A stretch of DNA of 58,130 nt from Clostridia bacterium (lineage in GTDB: Bacteria; Bacillota; Clostridia; Oscillospirales; CAG-272), in NCBI GenBank assembly GCA_017466445.1, contig JAFTUC010000032.1, forward strand, positions 1-58,130. The letters run 5' to 3'. The translations under genes and the position numbers were made by a program. Below the pieces are notes generated by a model. That model saw only the letters and a program-made list of their open reading frames with translations. It searched no databases and was not told where the DNA came from. Below, piece by piece: positions 41,401 to 49,628 of this stretch. Positions within the stretch are counted from its first letter, which is position 1, and each line of letters starts with the position of its first letter.

Positions 41401-42768
41401 GCCGAGGATGGTATCATCCTTTACCTCGATCCATTTTTCTCCGCCGTCGTAGGTAACGTACCACTGATATTTAAGCGCGGTCGTTCCCTTCGCCGCAACC
41501 GAAATGGTGCGTATGTTATTGTTGGGATGATACGGATCATCCTCACCGCAGACCTGCGTATCGGAAACCTTTGCTACCATACTGCTCGGCTGCTTCAGGA
41601 TCAGGATCACCTGCTGAGAGTCGAAGCGGCAGACGGTGCAGATACCGTAATTGTCAAAGGTATGCTTCGTCTTATTGGTAATATGCGAGCTTTCTCCGCA
41701 GAAACGGCAGGGTCTCCAGTGATAGTTCTCGTCCATATCAAAGGAATTCTGAGGCGTTGCGGAATGAGGACCTGCGTTCGTATGCTCGTTCTCGATATGC
41801 TCCTCGATGTCGCTGTCGCTGATACATCTGTCGTCGCAATCACAGCCCTCGGCTTCAAGGCGGATCTTGCAGCAAGCTTCACACAGCAAAAGACCTGCAA
41901 ACTCACAGTCTGTGCAAATATCACTATTGTGGAAGCATTCGCCGCAGTCCTCGCAGAAATGCGCGTCGTAATCATCATCCTCTACACAGACGGGAGGCGT
42001 TTCGGAGCAGTCGGAATTGCCCTCGCAGCAGTCAAGGCAAAGTCCGCAAATGTCACAGATATCGACAGTACAGAAGGCGTTTCCGCAATCAGGGCAGAGA
42101 TGCTCGTACCATTCGGAGTTTTCTATACAGTATTCGCCGCACTCACAGCCCTCGGCGTTTGCGTTGTCCTGACAGCAGAATACGCAAAGACCGCAATCCT
42201 CGCAAAGCTCGATGCCGTCCTCGAACAAGCATTCCTCACACTGCTCACAGATAACACAGCATTCCTCACAGTGATCGTATCCAAAGTCACACTCTGCATA
42301 AGAAGCGTAGCAGTTGCCGCACTCCTTGCAGTGCATATTTTCGACTTCCCAGCATACCTCGCAGAAACCGCAACTGTCGCAAAGACCACCCATACAGTCA
42401 GCACAGAACCAACAGTAACCGCACAGTTCATCTTCTGAAGTGTAGTGGCATTCGTGACAGGAAAGACAGTGCCAACCGTTATTGACATAGCATTCCTCGC
42501 ACAAACGGCACTCGGGGCAACCCTCCAGCTCTTTGTCGCAGGCACCGCACTCGTTACAGTGTGTAAGCAAGCAACAGTCCGTGCCGGTGCAGTCGGGGCT
42601 GCACGCGCCACACATACCGCAGCAGTATTCGTCCCAATGGTAATGGCCGCAGAACCAGCATTCCATACCGTCTTCCCAAGCGGCAAACACTGTCGTTGGC
42701 AGCAGGCCAACCAGCATGACAAGGCAAAGCAGCATGCTGATCAGGTGTCTTGAAAATTTACGTCTCAT
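38443..42768 (-). CDS. Giant cysteine-rich surface protein with CxxC modules
   Basis: A 1441-residue surface protein. After a signal peptide (ending TVFAAWED) come about 300 residues with about 65 cysteines, mostly CxxC pairs (MECWFCGHYH, CDSCGFCEVC, CEDCGLCVFCC), which look like tandem zinc-ribbon or metal-binding knuckles. Next is an Ig-like module (about 390-500; YQWYVTYDGGEKWIEV). Then come repeats of C-x4-GYxGDxxCxxC type (CTQDGYTGDTVC, CTERGYEGTYRC, CTKFGYSGDIYC, CQKKGYTGDWYC) and final HTDGDNDNKCDDCGY modules. The end is five PGENEK repeats, a TM (SAVIWIVMVICLVIGIGAGVVFVI) and KNRRTK. Start 42768 is set by GGAGG. Its role is unknown; metal binding or redox buffering at the surface are guesses. 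Confidence 0.8.
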   Translation of the reverse strand: MRRKFSRHLISMLLCLVMLVGLLPTTVFAAWEDGMECWFCGHYHWDEYCCGMCGACSPDCTGTDCCLLTHCNECGACDKELEGCPECRLCEECYVNNGWHCLSCHECHYTSEDELCGYCWFCADCMGGLCDSCGFCEVCWEVENMHCKECGNCYASYAECDFGYDHCEECCVICEQCEECLFEDGIELCEDCGLCVFCCQDNANAEGCECGEYCIENSEWYEHLCPDCGNAFCTVDICDICGLCLDCCEGNSDCSETPPVCVEDDDYDAHFCEDCGECFHNSDICTDCEFAGLLLCEACCKIRLEAEGCDCDDRCISDSDIEEHIENEHTNAGPHSATPQNSFDMDENYHWRPCRFCGESSHITNKTKHTFDNYGICTVCRFDSQQVILILKQPSSMVAKVSDTQVCGEDDPYHPNNNIRTISVAAKGTTALKYQWYVTYDGGEKWIEVKDDTILGIVGAKTNSLTFSVPSDGCAYPPAYKCVITDEIGNSVTSNVAYVKVVHLYREYSAHKGELVGIINQPSSKDNIGMYSSDGHFVTCVGEECDDYILVPHSFGKDTRLIFDSKTGVGWHERTCIHCGFKSYLENHIHYFYDPETYECEIDFTYKNENQHKLICRFPGCKQTHLESHDYLGWQNHGTPYSNIDGIGVAYKECQICGYSSTKKLQTYDEKKDKMVDTQWTKDNDLVYVENGFSSCDIVGHDSKIVIGFAPSEYAREEHLDIKYPKVTRWVVTYYCDRGSEESKIEKDVTKDVKFEKVENELKWIVTVPSFTGRVGGGILTFTPVLEECKHNGGTRIKNAVEAICTQDGYTGDTVCADCDGIIFYGEVIESVGKHEGNLTLIPGTAKAGSCTERGYEGTYRCDHCNKTVRGKVTSRVHNAKTIVKNEIKPTCTKFGYSGDIYCECGVLLKEGETLAPRHSGLKLINATSVSCQKKGYTGDWYCSDCKQTVKYGYNVAKGDHAWSLWGKVNDVYHRHTCVVAGCGKAELSKHTDADRNLTCDDCGYSWGSDSPTIRALAFNIEVPVIGKKPDYTKFDGPAYYSDGVGPYKSNGVEWFDVTENKRFVPGGVDQEFKEGHVYKVTINFRSKLGYEFIEEEAMTGTINGSEAVVEYVTYGDFAGISYTFAALKHEHSMTRVDKVSPSCTDTGKQTYYHCDGCDKYFEDAAATKAISDIKNWGILSKLGHVESELKSNSTHHFKVCLRCYAEIAGSKSAHSGGTATCQEKAKCATCGASYGSYAEHNIASDVWGFIDPTGHAHMCVTQGCYYREAVKAHVSSGEASADKDEVCLDCGYVITSSENHKHTPLEGYKTDGNSHWEICGCGYVLNKKDHTDGDNDNKCDDCGYAMPSEKPGENEKPGENEKPGENEKPGENEKPGNDESGNKNDKNDSEGSDGSKSDKNGGEKKNGSAVIWIVMVICLVIGIGAGVVFVILKNRRTKED
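38639..38724. repeat. 18-nt tandem repeat encoding PGENEK
   Basis: Five near-identical 18-nt units (GGGCTTCTCGTTCTCGCC and variants on the plus strand) encode PGENEK repeats just before the C-terminal TM of the cysteine-rich protein. Confidence 0.85.
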
Positions 42769-42847
42769 TTTTCTTCCTCCCCACCCCGTTCGGGGCATCA
42801 AATTTATCTCTTTTTCGATGTTTACACCATAAAATAAGATTTATCCC

Positions 42848-42876
42848 TTGAAAGATCCAAGATAATATGTTATAAT
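42848..42876 (+). promoter_or_regulatory. SigA-type promoter of the LuxR-type regulator
   Basis: TTGAAA (42848-42853), 17 nt, TATAAT (42871-42876). The leader to the start of translation is about 180 nt and holds the palindrome and repeats listed next. Confidence 0.75.
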
Positions 42877-42932
42877 ATTAACAGAAAGCCTTCTTATGCG
42901 TCAAAGAGTCGGCGCATACCCACCTATCCTGA

Positions 42933-42959
42933 TTTGATTATATATCATATATAATCAAA
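42933..42959. promoter_or_regulatory. Perfect 27-nt palindrome in the intergenic region
   Basis: TTTGATTATATAT and ATATATAATCAAA are exact inverses around one central C. It lies between the divergent cysteine-rich protein and LuxR-type genes and could be an operator or RNA hairpin. Confidence 0.6.
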
Positions 42960-42979
42960 AATCACCACACTTTGAGATG

Positions 42980-43032
42980 AAAAAGTGTGGGTTTTGGAAT
43001 TTGTTTTAAAAAAGTGTGGGAAAAAGTGTGGG
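42980..43032. promoter_or_regulatory. Three AAAAAGTGTGGG iterons plus one inverted copy
   Basis: Exact copies at 42980-42991, 43009-43020 and 43021-43032, and an inverted CCACACTTT at 42965-42973. They sit just upstream of the LuxR-type regulator. Repeats like this often bind a regulator; autoregulation by the adjacent gene product is inference. Confidence 0.6.
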
Positions 43033-43060
43033 ACGAAAACGAAAATAGTGACAAAAAGGG

Positions 43061-44134
43061 GTGAGATCCATAAAAAAGCGTTTGTTTGCTGTACTGTCTC
43101 TTCTTTTTATAATAATGACACTTTCGGGATGCCACTCCGTAGGCGATAAGGCGGCAAGCCTTTCTATAATATACGGCGCGACCACCTTTTTATCCCTGCT
43201 GCTTCTTATCGGATGCTGCCTGATCGTGCGAAGACGAAAGCCTTGGTTCATTTTGCTCTTCTCCTGCGTTTTGATAGTCAACGTCGGGTACACGCTTTTG
43301 TCGGTATCAAATTCGCTTGGCACGGCGCTTCTTGCCAATCGGATATCGTATCTCGGCTCGGTATTCCTTCCGCTTTCCATGCTGATGATAATTCTTGACG
43401 TCACTAACACGAGATGCAAAAGATATCTGACGGTCGCGCTCTTCTCTCTTTCGATAATCATTTTCCTGATCGCCGCAAGTCCCGGGATCCTTCCGATATA
43501 TTATAGGAAGGTCTCCTTCAAGATAGTAAACGGCGTTTCGACTCTCGTTAAGACCTACGGACCGCTCCATAAGCTCTATCTTTTCTATCTGATCGGATAT
43601 TTCGTCTCAATGATCACGGTGATAGTCCGTGCGTCGGTTCAAAAGACGGTATATGCGACCTCGCACGCAGTCATTCTCGCAATCGCGGTATTCGTGAACA
43701 TCGGTGTCTGGCTTATCGAGCAGCTTTCAAGCTTTAATTTCGAAATGCTCTCGATCTCCTACATCATCAGCGAGATGTTCCTTCTCGGCGTTCACCTTGT
43801 TATGAACGAAAATCAGCGACTTCGCGAAATAGCAAGCCAAAAAAACGAGTCCGCGCATAAAAAGATCCCTTCCGAGGCGAGTCCTCAAGAGGATAGCGTA
43901 TCAAACGAAGCAAAGGAATGCTTTGTGCGCGGTCTTAAGACTCTTACTCCCACAGAAAAAGCGATATACGGTGCGTATATTATCGGAACACCGACAAAGC
44001 AGATCATGGAAGATCTTAATATCAAGGAAAACACCCTGAAATTCCACAACAAGAACCTCTACGGAAAGCTCGGTGTTTCATCAAGAAAGCAGCTTCTTGA
44101 GATCTACAGATCGATCACATCCGATAACGGCTGA
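43061..44134 (+). CDS. Membrane-bound LuxR-type transcriptional regulator
   Basis: A 357-residue protein with seven or eight hydrophobic segments (residues about 8-245), like the 7TM sensor region of some histidine kinases, a cytosolic linker (about 250-290), and a C-terminal LuxR HTH (about 293-350; LKTLTPTEKAIYGAYIIGTPTKQIMEDLNIKENTLKFHNKNLYGKLGVSSRKQLLEI). It would sense a membrane signal and bind DNA directly. The start is uncertain: GTG 43061 is the first possible codon and its ribosome site is very close, so a TTG at 43082 is an alternative. MTLSGC near residue 20 resembles a lipobox but is followed by TM segments. It is divergent from the cysteine-rich surface gene, a likely target. 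Confidence 0.82.
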   Translation: MRSIKKRLFAVLSLLFIIMTLSGCHSVGDKAASLSIIYGATTFLSLLLLIGCCLIVRRRKPWFILLFSCVLIVNVGYTLLSVSNSLGTALLANRISYLGSVFLPLSMLMIILDVTNTRCKRYLTVALFSLSIIIFLIAASPGILPIYYRKVSFKIVNGVSTLVKTYGPLHKLYLFYLIGYFVSMITVIVRASVQKTVYATSHAVILAIAVFVNIGVWLIEQLSSFNFEMLSISYIISEMFLLGVHLVMNENQRLREIASQKNESAHKKIPSEASPQEDSVSNEAKECFVRGLKTLTPTEKAIYGAYIIGTPTKQIMEDLNIKENTLKFHNKNLYGKLGVSSRKQLLEIYRSITSDNG

Positions 44135-44153
44135 TATCTTATAAAAACAAAAG

Positions 44154-44190
44154 GATCGCCTCGGACTTAAGTCCGAGGCGATCTCTTTTT
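44154..44190. terminator. Bidirectional terminator (perfect 30-nt palindrome)
   Basis: GATCGCCTCGGACTT and AAGTCCGAGGCGATC are exact inverses, followed by TCTTTTT on the plus strand and CCTTTTG on the minus strand. Confidence 0.85.
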
Positions 44191-44212
44191 CAGTTCAAAG
44201 ATAAGCTAAAGC

Positions 44213-45412
44213 TTAGTCGTTCTTTTCGTCCTTGTTATCGATCTTTTCGTCGACCTTGTCAAGAGTCTTCTTTGCGAAGTCTCTTCCGCCGAGACCGAAT
44301 GCAAGAGCAAATGCGATCGCAACTGCACCGAGAGTTACAACGAACGCGGTGTTAACGATTACAGACGCAAGCTCGAGCTGGCTGAGGATCATAAATCCTG
44401 CGAGAACGTATACGCCGATCTTTACGACCTTTGCGATGCCCGCATTCTTCGATCCGTCCTTAAGGAGCGCACCCTCGAGCATCGAAGCGCCTACGAATGC
44501 TACGAAAGCGATGACCGCAGACTTGATAACGAGAGGCAGGTAAGCAACTACTGCGGAAACGATGGTCGTGAAGATGGTAAGACCAAGGACCTCGATTCCC
44601 TGAGCTACTACGAAGAGGATGATGAGCGATCTTACTACGTTAACAACGATCTTGGTAGCGGATACCTTGAGCTGAGGAAGAACCTTCTCAACGATAGAAT
44701 CGAAGTTAACTGCAAGAAGCACGTTGTTAAGAAGTCCGCATGCGATTCCGGCAACGAGGATTCCGCAGGAGATGACTACTGCTGCGAGAATGATCGAAGG
44801 AATAGCACCGAAGATCTGGCTGATGATTCCGAGAGCGGGTCCCGAAACCGCGTCAATGTTCAGTACGGTAAGAGCCTGAACGATCGTGATGAGGATGATG
44901 ATCGCCATAACGATCTTGACGATGATATCGGAAAGAAGTACAGGCGCCTTCTCCTCGTCCTTTCTCTTGAGGAGATTATCGAGCTTAGTCTTGCGGAGAA
45001 GTACCGCAACGATCTGTCCGATAATAAGAGCGATAAAGATACCAACGTAGATAAGGATACCTGCGGCAACGATGTTCGGAAGATAATCAACGAACTGCGA
45101 TACCATACCGCTGATGGGTCCGGACACCTCGTGGAGTCCGAGCGCGTTGAGCGCAGAGGGGAGGAAGAGAAGGAAAACTATGATATAAACGAGCTTTCCT
45201 ACGAGCGAAAGCGAGGTTCCTACGTATCCCTCGTTTACGCCCCATTTGTCGAGAAGCTTGTCGAGCTTGATGAGCTTAAGAAGCTTAACTGCAACAAACT
45301 TTGCGATTGCGGCGAAGACGAAAGCAAGAAGAAGGTAAACGATAAATCTTACGAGATCGATCGCCCAGATGCTTTCAACAACGCCCATGAACTTGTCGTA
45401 AAATTCCTGCAT
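44213..45412 (-). CDS. Mechanosensitive-channel-like protein with TM-helix repeats (CmpX type)
   Basis: A 399-residue membrane protein with about ten hydrophobic segments. Three to four repeats share the pattern of the conserved TM-helix domain (LPNIVAAGILIYVGIFIALIIGQIVAVLLRKTKLDNLL; IPSIILAAVVISCGILVAGIACGLLNN; LPLVIKSAVIAFVAFVGASMLEGALL) and the end has ALAFGLGGRDFAKKTLDKV, which matches the start of MscS-type channels. The MscS beta domain is absent, so gating is unproven. It is a single gene with a perfect promoter and a terminator. Confidence 0.83.
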   Translation of the reverse strand: MQEFYDKFMGVVESIWAIDLVRFIVYLLLAFVFAAIAKFVAVKLLKLIKLDKLLDKWGVNEGYVGTSLSLVGKLVYIIVFLLFLPSALNALGLHEVSGPISGMVSQFVDYLPNIVAAGILIYVGIFIALIIGQIVAVLLRKTKLDNLLKRKDEEKAPVLLSDIIVKIVMAIIILITIVQALTVLNIDAVSGPALGIISQIFGAIPSIILAAVVISCGILVAGIACGLLNNVLLAVNFDSIVEKVLPQLKVSATKIVVNVVRSLIILFVVAQGIEVLGLTIFTTIVSAVVAYLPLVIKSAVIAFVAFVGASMLEGALLKDGSKNAGIAKVVKIGVYVLAGFMILSQLELASVIVNTAFVVTLGAVAIAFALAFGLGGRDFAKKTLDKVDEKIDNKDEKND

Positions 45413-45469
45413 GATTTTTTCTCCTTTATGGATTATTTTTTAGCAGATGCTATCTGCTTTGTTAATGGG

Positions 45470-45498
45470 ATTATAACATTATTTTCTTCTCTTGTCAA
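45470..45498 (-). promoter_or_regulatory. SigA-type promoter of the TM-helix protein
   Basis: Minus strand TTGACA (45498-45493), 17 nt, TATAAT (45475-45470). A small hairpin AGCAGAT/ATCTGCT (45442-45458) lies in the leader. Confidence 0.85.
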
Positions 45499-45642
45499 TA
45501 AAATCCAAAATTTATTTTGTTAATATTTTATGTCCTTCAAGTTATTTTTGACCACAAAAAGATCTCTTATTCGCAAGCTACGGTGCTTTTTGTAATATCG
45601 TAACCGACAGATCAGCAACGGATACGGATGCGCTGCGACAGC

Positions 45643-47604
45643 TTACTCACCCTTAGGAGCGAGGGTGATCCTTCCGACGTTTGCGAATCTGAAATAGGGC
45701 TCGTCGGTCTCGGTAGTAAAGATCAGCCTCATCTCGGAGATCTTGCCTTCCTTAATAGAGGAAAGCTCGAATCTGAGGCGCTCGAAATATCCGCCTGCGC
45801 TTCCCATTTTCTGCGCCTCGACGGTAGTGCTTTCCGTATCGTCTGAATATACAAGCTCAAGTTTTGCGCTGATCGGCACTCTGTGGTGGATGTCGATCTC
45901 TGCAAAGGCGTACCTTTGAAGATCGAGCTCGTTAAAATCGACAGATCTCACCCTCGCGCCAAAGGTATTCTCCTCTCCGATAACGAGTATCGAACGCGAG
46001 TATCCGCTCTGAACGAAGGCATTATCGTGGCAGACCGAGCTTCCCGAAAGGGGATACCATATCGGTCTGTAGTATCCCGAGCAATTCTTAAACGTCCAGA
46101 CGGCGTCAAGATCGTGATTTATAAAGGGCTTTGCCTGAATATTTATTATCTCGCCCTGCTTCATATTCGTAGCAAAGGGAGCAACCGGATATTCGCCCGC
46201 CATAAGGTTGAAGCCGATCTCGTAATCGCTCCATCCAAGGGATACGTGTTTGGGCTCCTTAAGATAAGGATGGAAGACCTCAAGGGTGTCGGGAGAAATT
46301 ATCCTCGACTCGGCAGGGATATAGTACTCATCCGCGCCTGCGATATAGAGGCATCTTATCTGCTTTTTGTCGTTTGTATAAAGTCCACCGCCGACGTTTT
46401 TGAATTTAACAAGGATGCTTGACTCCTTTATTTCGGCGCTTTCGAGAGTTGCCGGATATTTTTGCATGGTTCCCGCTTTGTCGTAGGTGTTTGCGTACGC
46501 GATAGCCGCCATACGCCTTGCGAGAGCGTATTTATGAGTTGGATGTATGGGATGATTTTCCTGCACGTCGCACCAGACCGAAGAGAGATCGGCAAGCGTA
46601 ACGAAGGACATTTTTCCGCCGATCATCTCCGCAGCGTCAACAAACGCCGCGTTCACGTAGCTCAGTCTGCTCTCGCCCGACTCGCCGTACGTCCAGGGAT
46701 AGCAAAGTGATGCGACGAGCGGACAGTTTTCGGGATCTGCTCCGAAGAGCTTTGAATAGTACTCATAGTACATTTTGAACATATAAGCGTACATCTTGTA
46801 GATAGGCTCGTTCCACGCATCGCACTCGCCCTGATACCAGAGAAGACCGCGCGCCTTGACTCCGACCACGGGAGCGACCCTGCGATTATAAAGAGCAGAT
46901 GCCTGCTGGAAAAGGACCGGTCGCTTGTTCCATTTTTCCTCGCTTATATCCTGATCTATCCTGACAAGAAAGTCCTTGACCCTTTCATCGCCCATAAGAA
47001 TATCTCCGGGCATCCACGCGCGAAGAGGAGAACCTCCCCACGAGATATCCATGACACCTATCGGGATATCCTTGCCGATAGTCTTAAGTCTGTTATAAAT
47101 ATCGAGCGCGAACGCGGTCGCAAGCGCGGACGGACGCTTCCAGGAATCGCTCATATCCGAGGTGGACCATTTACCGTCGCGGTCATATTCGGGAGTGATC
47201 GAAAATGCATCGTTGGGACCGTAATCCTGGAAATACATTCTGATCGGAAGACCCTTTATCTTCTCGATCATCTCATCGCATTCGGGCTGAGCGATGTTGG
47301 GGAGCTCCATGTTCGACTGTCCGGAGCAGAACCAGACCTCACCGAAAAGAACATCGTTTATGACCGTCTCTCCGAGAGCATCCCGTACTCTTACCGTACA
47401 TGGAATGACAGATGCCTCGGGAGTATTTATGCTCACCTCAAAACGAGAACTGTCTCCTATCTCGGTGCTACCCGAGGAGATCACCTCACCGTTTCTTATT
47501 ATCTCGGCAACGACCGAGCCTTTTGCGTCAGTCTCACCTCTAAGTGTAATAGTGGCGAGCGCCTGAAATACAGCGTGATCGGAAAAAACGCAGCAAAGCT
47601 TCAT
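45643..47604 (-). CDS. Sialate O-acetylesterase family protein
   Basis: A 653-residue esterase that is expected to remove O-acetyl groups from sialic acid or other sugars. After an N-terminal beta domain (about 1-85) comes the SASA core: FCSGQSNMELPN (nucleophile Ser near residue 95), GVMDISWGGSPLRAWMP, RGLLWYQGECDA, and NHPIHPTHKYALARRMA with the catalytic His. The C-terminal about 120 residues add a beta-sandwich that may bind carbohydrate. No signal peptide, so cytosolic. It has its own promoter and is next to a BNR lipoprotein, which fits sialoglycan use, although acetylated plant sugars are also possible. Confidence 0.88.
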   Translation of the reverse strand: MKLCCVFSDHAVFQALATITLRGETDAKGSVVAEIIRNGEVISSGSTEIGDSSRFEVSINTPEASVIPCTVRVRDALGETVINDVLFGEVWFCSGQSNMELPNIAQPECDEMIEKIKGLPIRMYFQDYGPNDAFSITPEYDRDGKWSTSDMSDSWKRPSALATAFALDIYNRLKTIGKDIPIGVMDISWGGSPLRAWMPGDILMGDERVKDFLVRIDQDISEEKWNKRPVLFQQASALYNRRVAPVVGVKARGLLWYQGECDAWNEPIYKMYAYMFKMYYEYYSKLFGADPENCPLVASLCYPWTYGESGESRLSYVNAAFVDAAEMIGGKMSFVTLADLSSVWCDVQENHPIHPTHKYALARRMAAIAYANTYDKAGTMQKYPATLESAEIKESSILVKFKNVGGGLYTNDKKQIRCLYIAGADEYYIPAESRIISPDTLEVFHPYLKEPKHVSLGWSDYEIGFNLMAGEYPVAPFATNMKQGEIINIQAKPFINHDLDAVWTFKNCSGYYRPIWYPLSGSSVCHDNAFVQSGYSRSILVIGEENTFGARVRSVDFNELDLQRYAFAEIDIHHRVPISAKLELVYSDDTESTTVEAQKMGSAGGYFERLRFELSSIKEGKISEMRLIFTTETDEPYFRFANVGRITLAPKGE

Positions 47605-47652
47605 GATTATAGATTTCCTTTCAAAAACAGGGGTCTTTCCCCTTTTGGCTTA

Positions 47653-47681
47653 ATTATAACAACTTTCCAAAGTATTGTCAA
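47653..47681 (-). promoter_or_regulatory. SigA-type promoter of the acetylesterase gene
   Basis: Minus strand TTGACA (47681-47676), 17 nt, TATAAT (47658-47653). Confidence 0.85.
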
Positions 47682-47698
47682 TCATTTTTTCAAAAAAA

Positions 47699-47735
47699 CA
47701 AAGGATCCGCGGTGTATTTTCCGCAGATCCTTTTT
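47699..47735 (-). terminator. Terminator of the BNR lipoprotein gene
   Basis: AAGGATCCGCGG (47701-47712) pairs with CCGCAGATCCTT (47721-47732) with one mismatch, with a run of T on the minus strand. Confidence 0.8.
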
Positions 47736-47745
47736 AGGTCTCGAT

Positions 47746-49410
47746 TTAGTATATCTTTATCTTCGCAAACGAAAGCTTTCCGCAGGCAAGACCCTTCATG
47801 CATTCGGGATTGTTCACGTAGTAAAGATCTCCGTTCTTATCGACGTACATTCCGGGGCTGTATCCGCTCCAAAGCTTGGGATTTACGGGCATCGGGATCG
47901 GGTTCTTTATAGTCACAAAGGTCTTTCCGTAATCAAAGCTCATAAAGAGATCGCACTTATCACCCTTGGATCCGCCGTAGTTGGCGTGTCCTGCCGCAAA
48001 GAGCACTCCGCAGGGTCCGCCATTCGGAGTCCACGCAAGTGCGGGAGATGAAACAAAGCCCTGTCCGCCCGCCGCCTGAAGCTTTAGTCCCTTTTCGGAG
48101 GGATCAAATCCCTCCAGAGAATCGGAAAATTTTATATATACGGGAGGTCCGGATTCTCCGGCCATCTCATACGCAAGTACCCATTTGCCGTTGCCCATCT
48201 TGGCAAGCGCCGCCATTCCGGGACGAAGCTTTCCGAGTGCGACCGCATTCTTACGCTCGCTCCAATTTACAAGATCGGTCGTCGATTTATACGAGATAGT
48301 CTGATTGTGACCGCCTATATGGTCGGGACCCTCACCGTTCTGAAGCTCATCCGAATAGAAGCAGTAGAGCTTACCGTTTTCCATTACGAGGAAGGGCTCC
48401 CATACTCCGTCAGAGTCCCACGTTCCCGCCTTTGCGTGCGAGCCGCCGACTGTGATATTGGAAATTCCCTCCCACGACTCACCGAGATCGGTGGACGCCT
48501 GGACGAAAAGCATTATACTGCTGAGCTCGATCCTCGTACATCCGGCAAAGAGAACGGTTCCCTTTTTATACTTGCCCACATCCTCGGGAAGCTCGTAAAG
48601 GAAGGGCTGATATCCCGGAGTACCGCCGTTTATCTTGTCGCGCAAGGTCGGAAGCTGTTCCCACGTCTTTCCGTCGTCACGGCTTCTGTAGATCGGCCAG
48701 GGACCAAGTCCCCTTTCGGGTTCTCTCGATGCGAGAAGTATTCCGTTGTTCTTCGCGTCTGCCTGATGCTCAAGCTTTATGACCTTTCCGTATTTCGGAT
48801 CGTCGATCGAGCTGATATCGGGGACAAAAACGTCGGTAAGTCTTTCGAGAGTTATTACCGCATTTGCGTCGCTGTAAAGTACCTCTTCTGTCTTTTTCAT
48901 GACCGTAAAATCTCCCTTCTTTATTGAAAGATGCTTATCGCTCGGTCGGTCCTTGGTGTAAGTATTTACAAACATTTTCGCACCGAGCACAATATCATCC
49001 TCGCTGAAACCGTTTATAACGATCTTGCTTCCCACAACGTCGATGACAAACGCCTCCTTGGAGGTCTTTTGAGAAAGCTTCTCAAGAGCCGCGGCAGATT
49101 CCTTGCGGTTGGTATTTCCGAAAAGTATCTCGTGCTCGGTCTCTTTTTCCTGATCGTCGCAGACCGGAATCTCCACGCCCATGGCATTTTTGATATAGCT
49201 CTTCAGATATCCCGCCTTTTTCATCATTTCGACGGATGCCGAGTAGGATCTTACTATCTTATACTCGCTTATATCGACGTACCCTGTAAGATCGACCTTA
49301 TCCTTGCCGTCATCATCCTTCTTTTTGTCATCTCCCGAGGCACACGCGCCGAAAAGAGAAAGAAGCGTGACAAGCGAAAGGACAAACGCAATTACTGATC
49401 TTTTCTTCAT
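47746..49410 (-). CDS. Sialidase-like BNR-repeat lipoprotein
   Basis: A 554-residue lipoprotein (lipobox LFGAC, Cys near residue 23, then a Lys/Asp linker). Residues 45-170 form an alpha/beta domain resembling the N-terminal domain of many family 20, 67 and 115 glycosidases (YIKNAMGVEIPVCDDQEKETEHEILFGNT). From about 190 is a six-bladed propeller with Asp-box motifs (YRSRDDGKTWEQL, ASTDLGESWEG, MSFDYGKTFV), the sialidase fold. Catalytic residues of true sialidases cannot be assigned with confidence, so hydrolase or sugar-binding roles are both possible. It has a good promoter and is divergent from the GH2 gene. Confidence 0.8.
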   Translation of the reverse strand: MKKRSVIAFVLSLVTLLSLFGACASGDDKKKDDDGKDKVDLTGYVDISEYKIVRSYSASVEMMKKAGYLKSYIKNAMGVEIPVCDDQEKETEHEILFGNTNRKESAAALEKLSQKTSKEAFVIDVVGSKIVINGFSEDDIVLGAKMFVNTYTKDRPSDKHLSIKKGDFTVMKKTEEVLYSDANAVITLERLTDVFVPDISSIDDPKYGKVIKLEHQADAKNNGILLASREPERGLGPWPIYRSRDDGKTWEQLPTLRDKINGGTPGYQPFLYELPEDVGKYKKGTVLFAGCTRIELSSIMLFVQASTDLGESWEGISNITVGGSHAKAGTWDSDGVWEPFLVMENGKLYCFYSDELQNGEGPDHIGGHNQTISYKSTTDLVNWSERKNAVALGKLRPGMAALAKMGNGKWVLAYEMAGESGPPVYIKFSDSLEGFDPSEKGLKLQAAGGQGFVSSPALAWTPNGGPCGVLFAAGHANYGGSKGDKCDLFMSFDYGKTFVTIKNPIPMPVNPKLWSGYSPGMYVDKNGDLYYVNNPECMKGLACGKLSFAKIKIY

Positions 49411-49458
49411 TTTCCCTCCATATACCTATTTTTGCCGACAATTCGACCTTCTGAGTTT

Positions 49459-49487
49459 ATTATAGCATACGCCGGTACAGATTTCAA
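49459..49487 (-). promoter_or_regulatory. SigA-type promoter of the BNR lipoprotein
   Basis: Minus strand TTGAAA (49487-49482), 17 nt, TATAAT (49464-49459). Confidence 0.8.
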
Positions 49488-49560
49488 TATCAATTCCCGC
49501 GCATTTTTTGTCATTTTATAATATATACGATATCATTTCATTATTTTCGCTCAAAAGTGA

Positions 49561-49590
49561 TTGACTTCATTTTAATATATGTGATATAAT
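49561..49590 (+). promoter_or_regulatory. SigA-type promoter of the GH2 gene
   Basis: TTGACT (49561-49566), 18 nt, TATAAT (49585-49590), 38 nt before the ATG at 49629. Confidence 0.8.
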
Positions 49591-49628
49591 ATATCCGCAC
49601 AAAGCATCCAAAAGGAGGATAAGAAATC

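Noticed and set aside
43061-44134. Lipoprotein call for the LuxR-type protein
   Set aside because: TLSGC near residue 20 resembles a lipobox, but it is followed by several TM segments and a cytosolic HTH, so cleavage and lipidation there are unlikely though not excluded.
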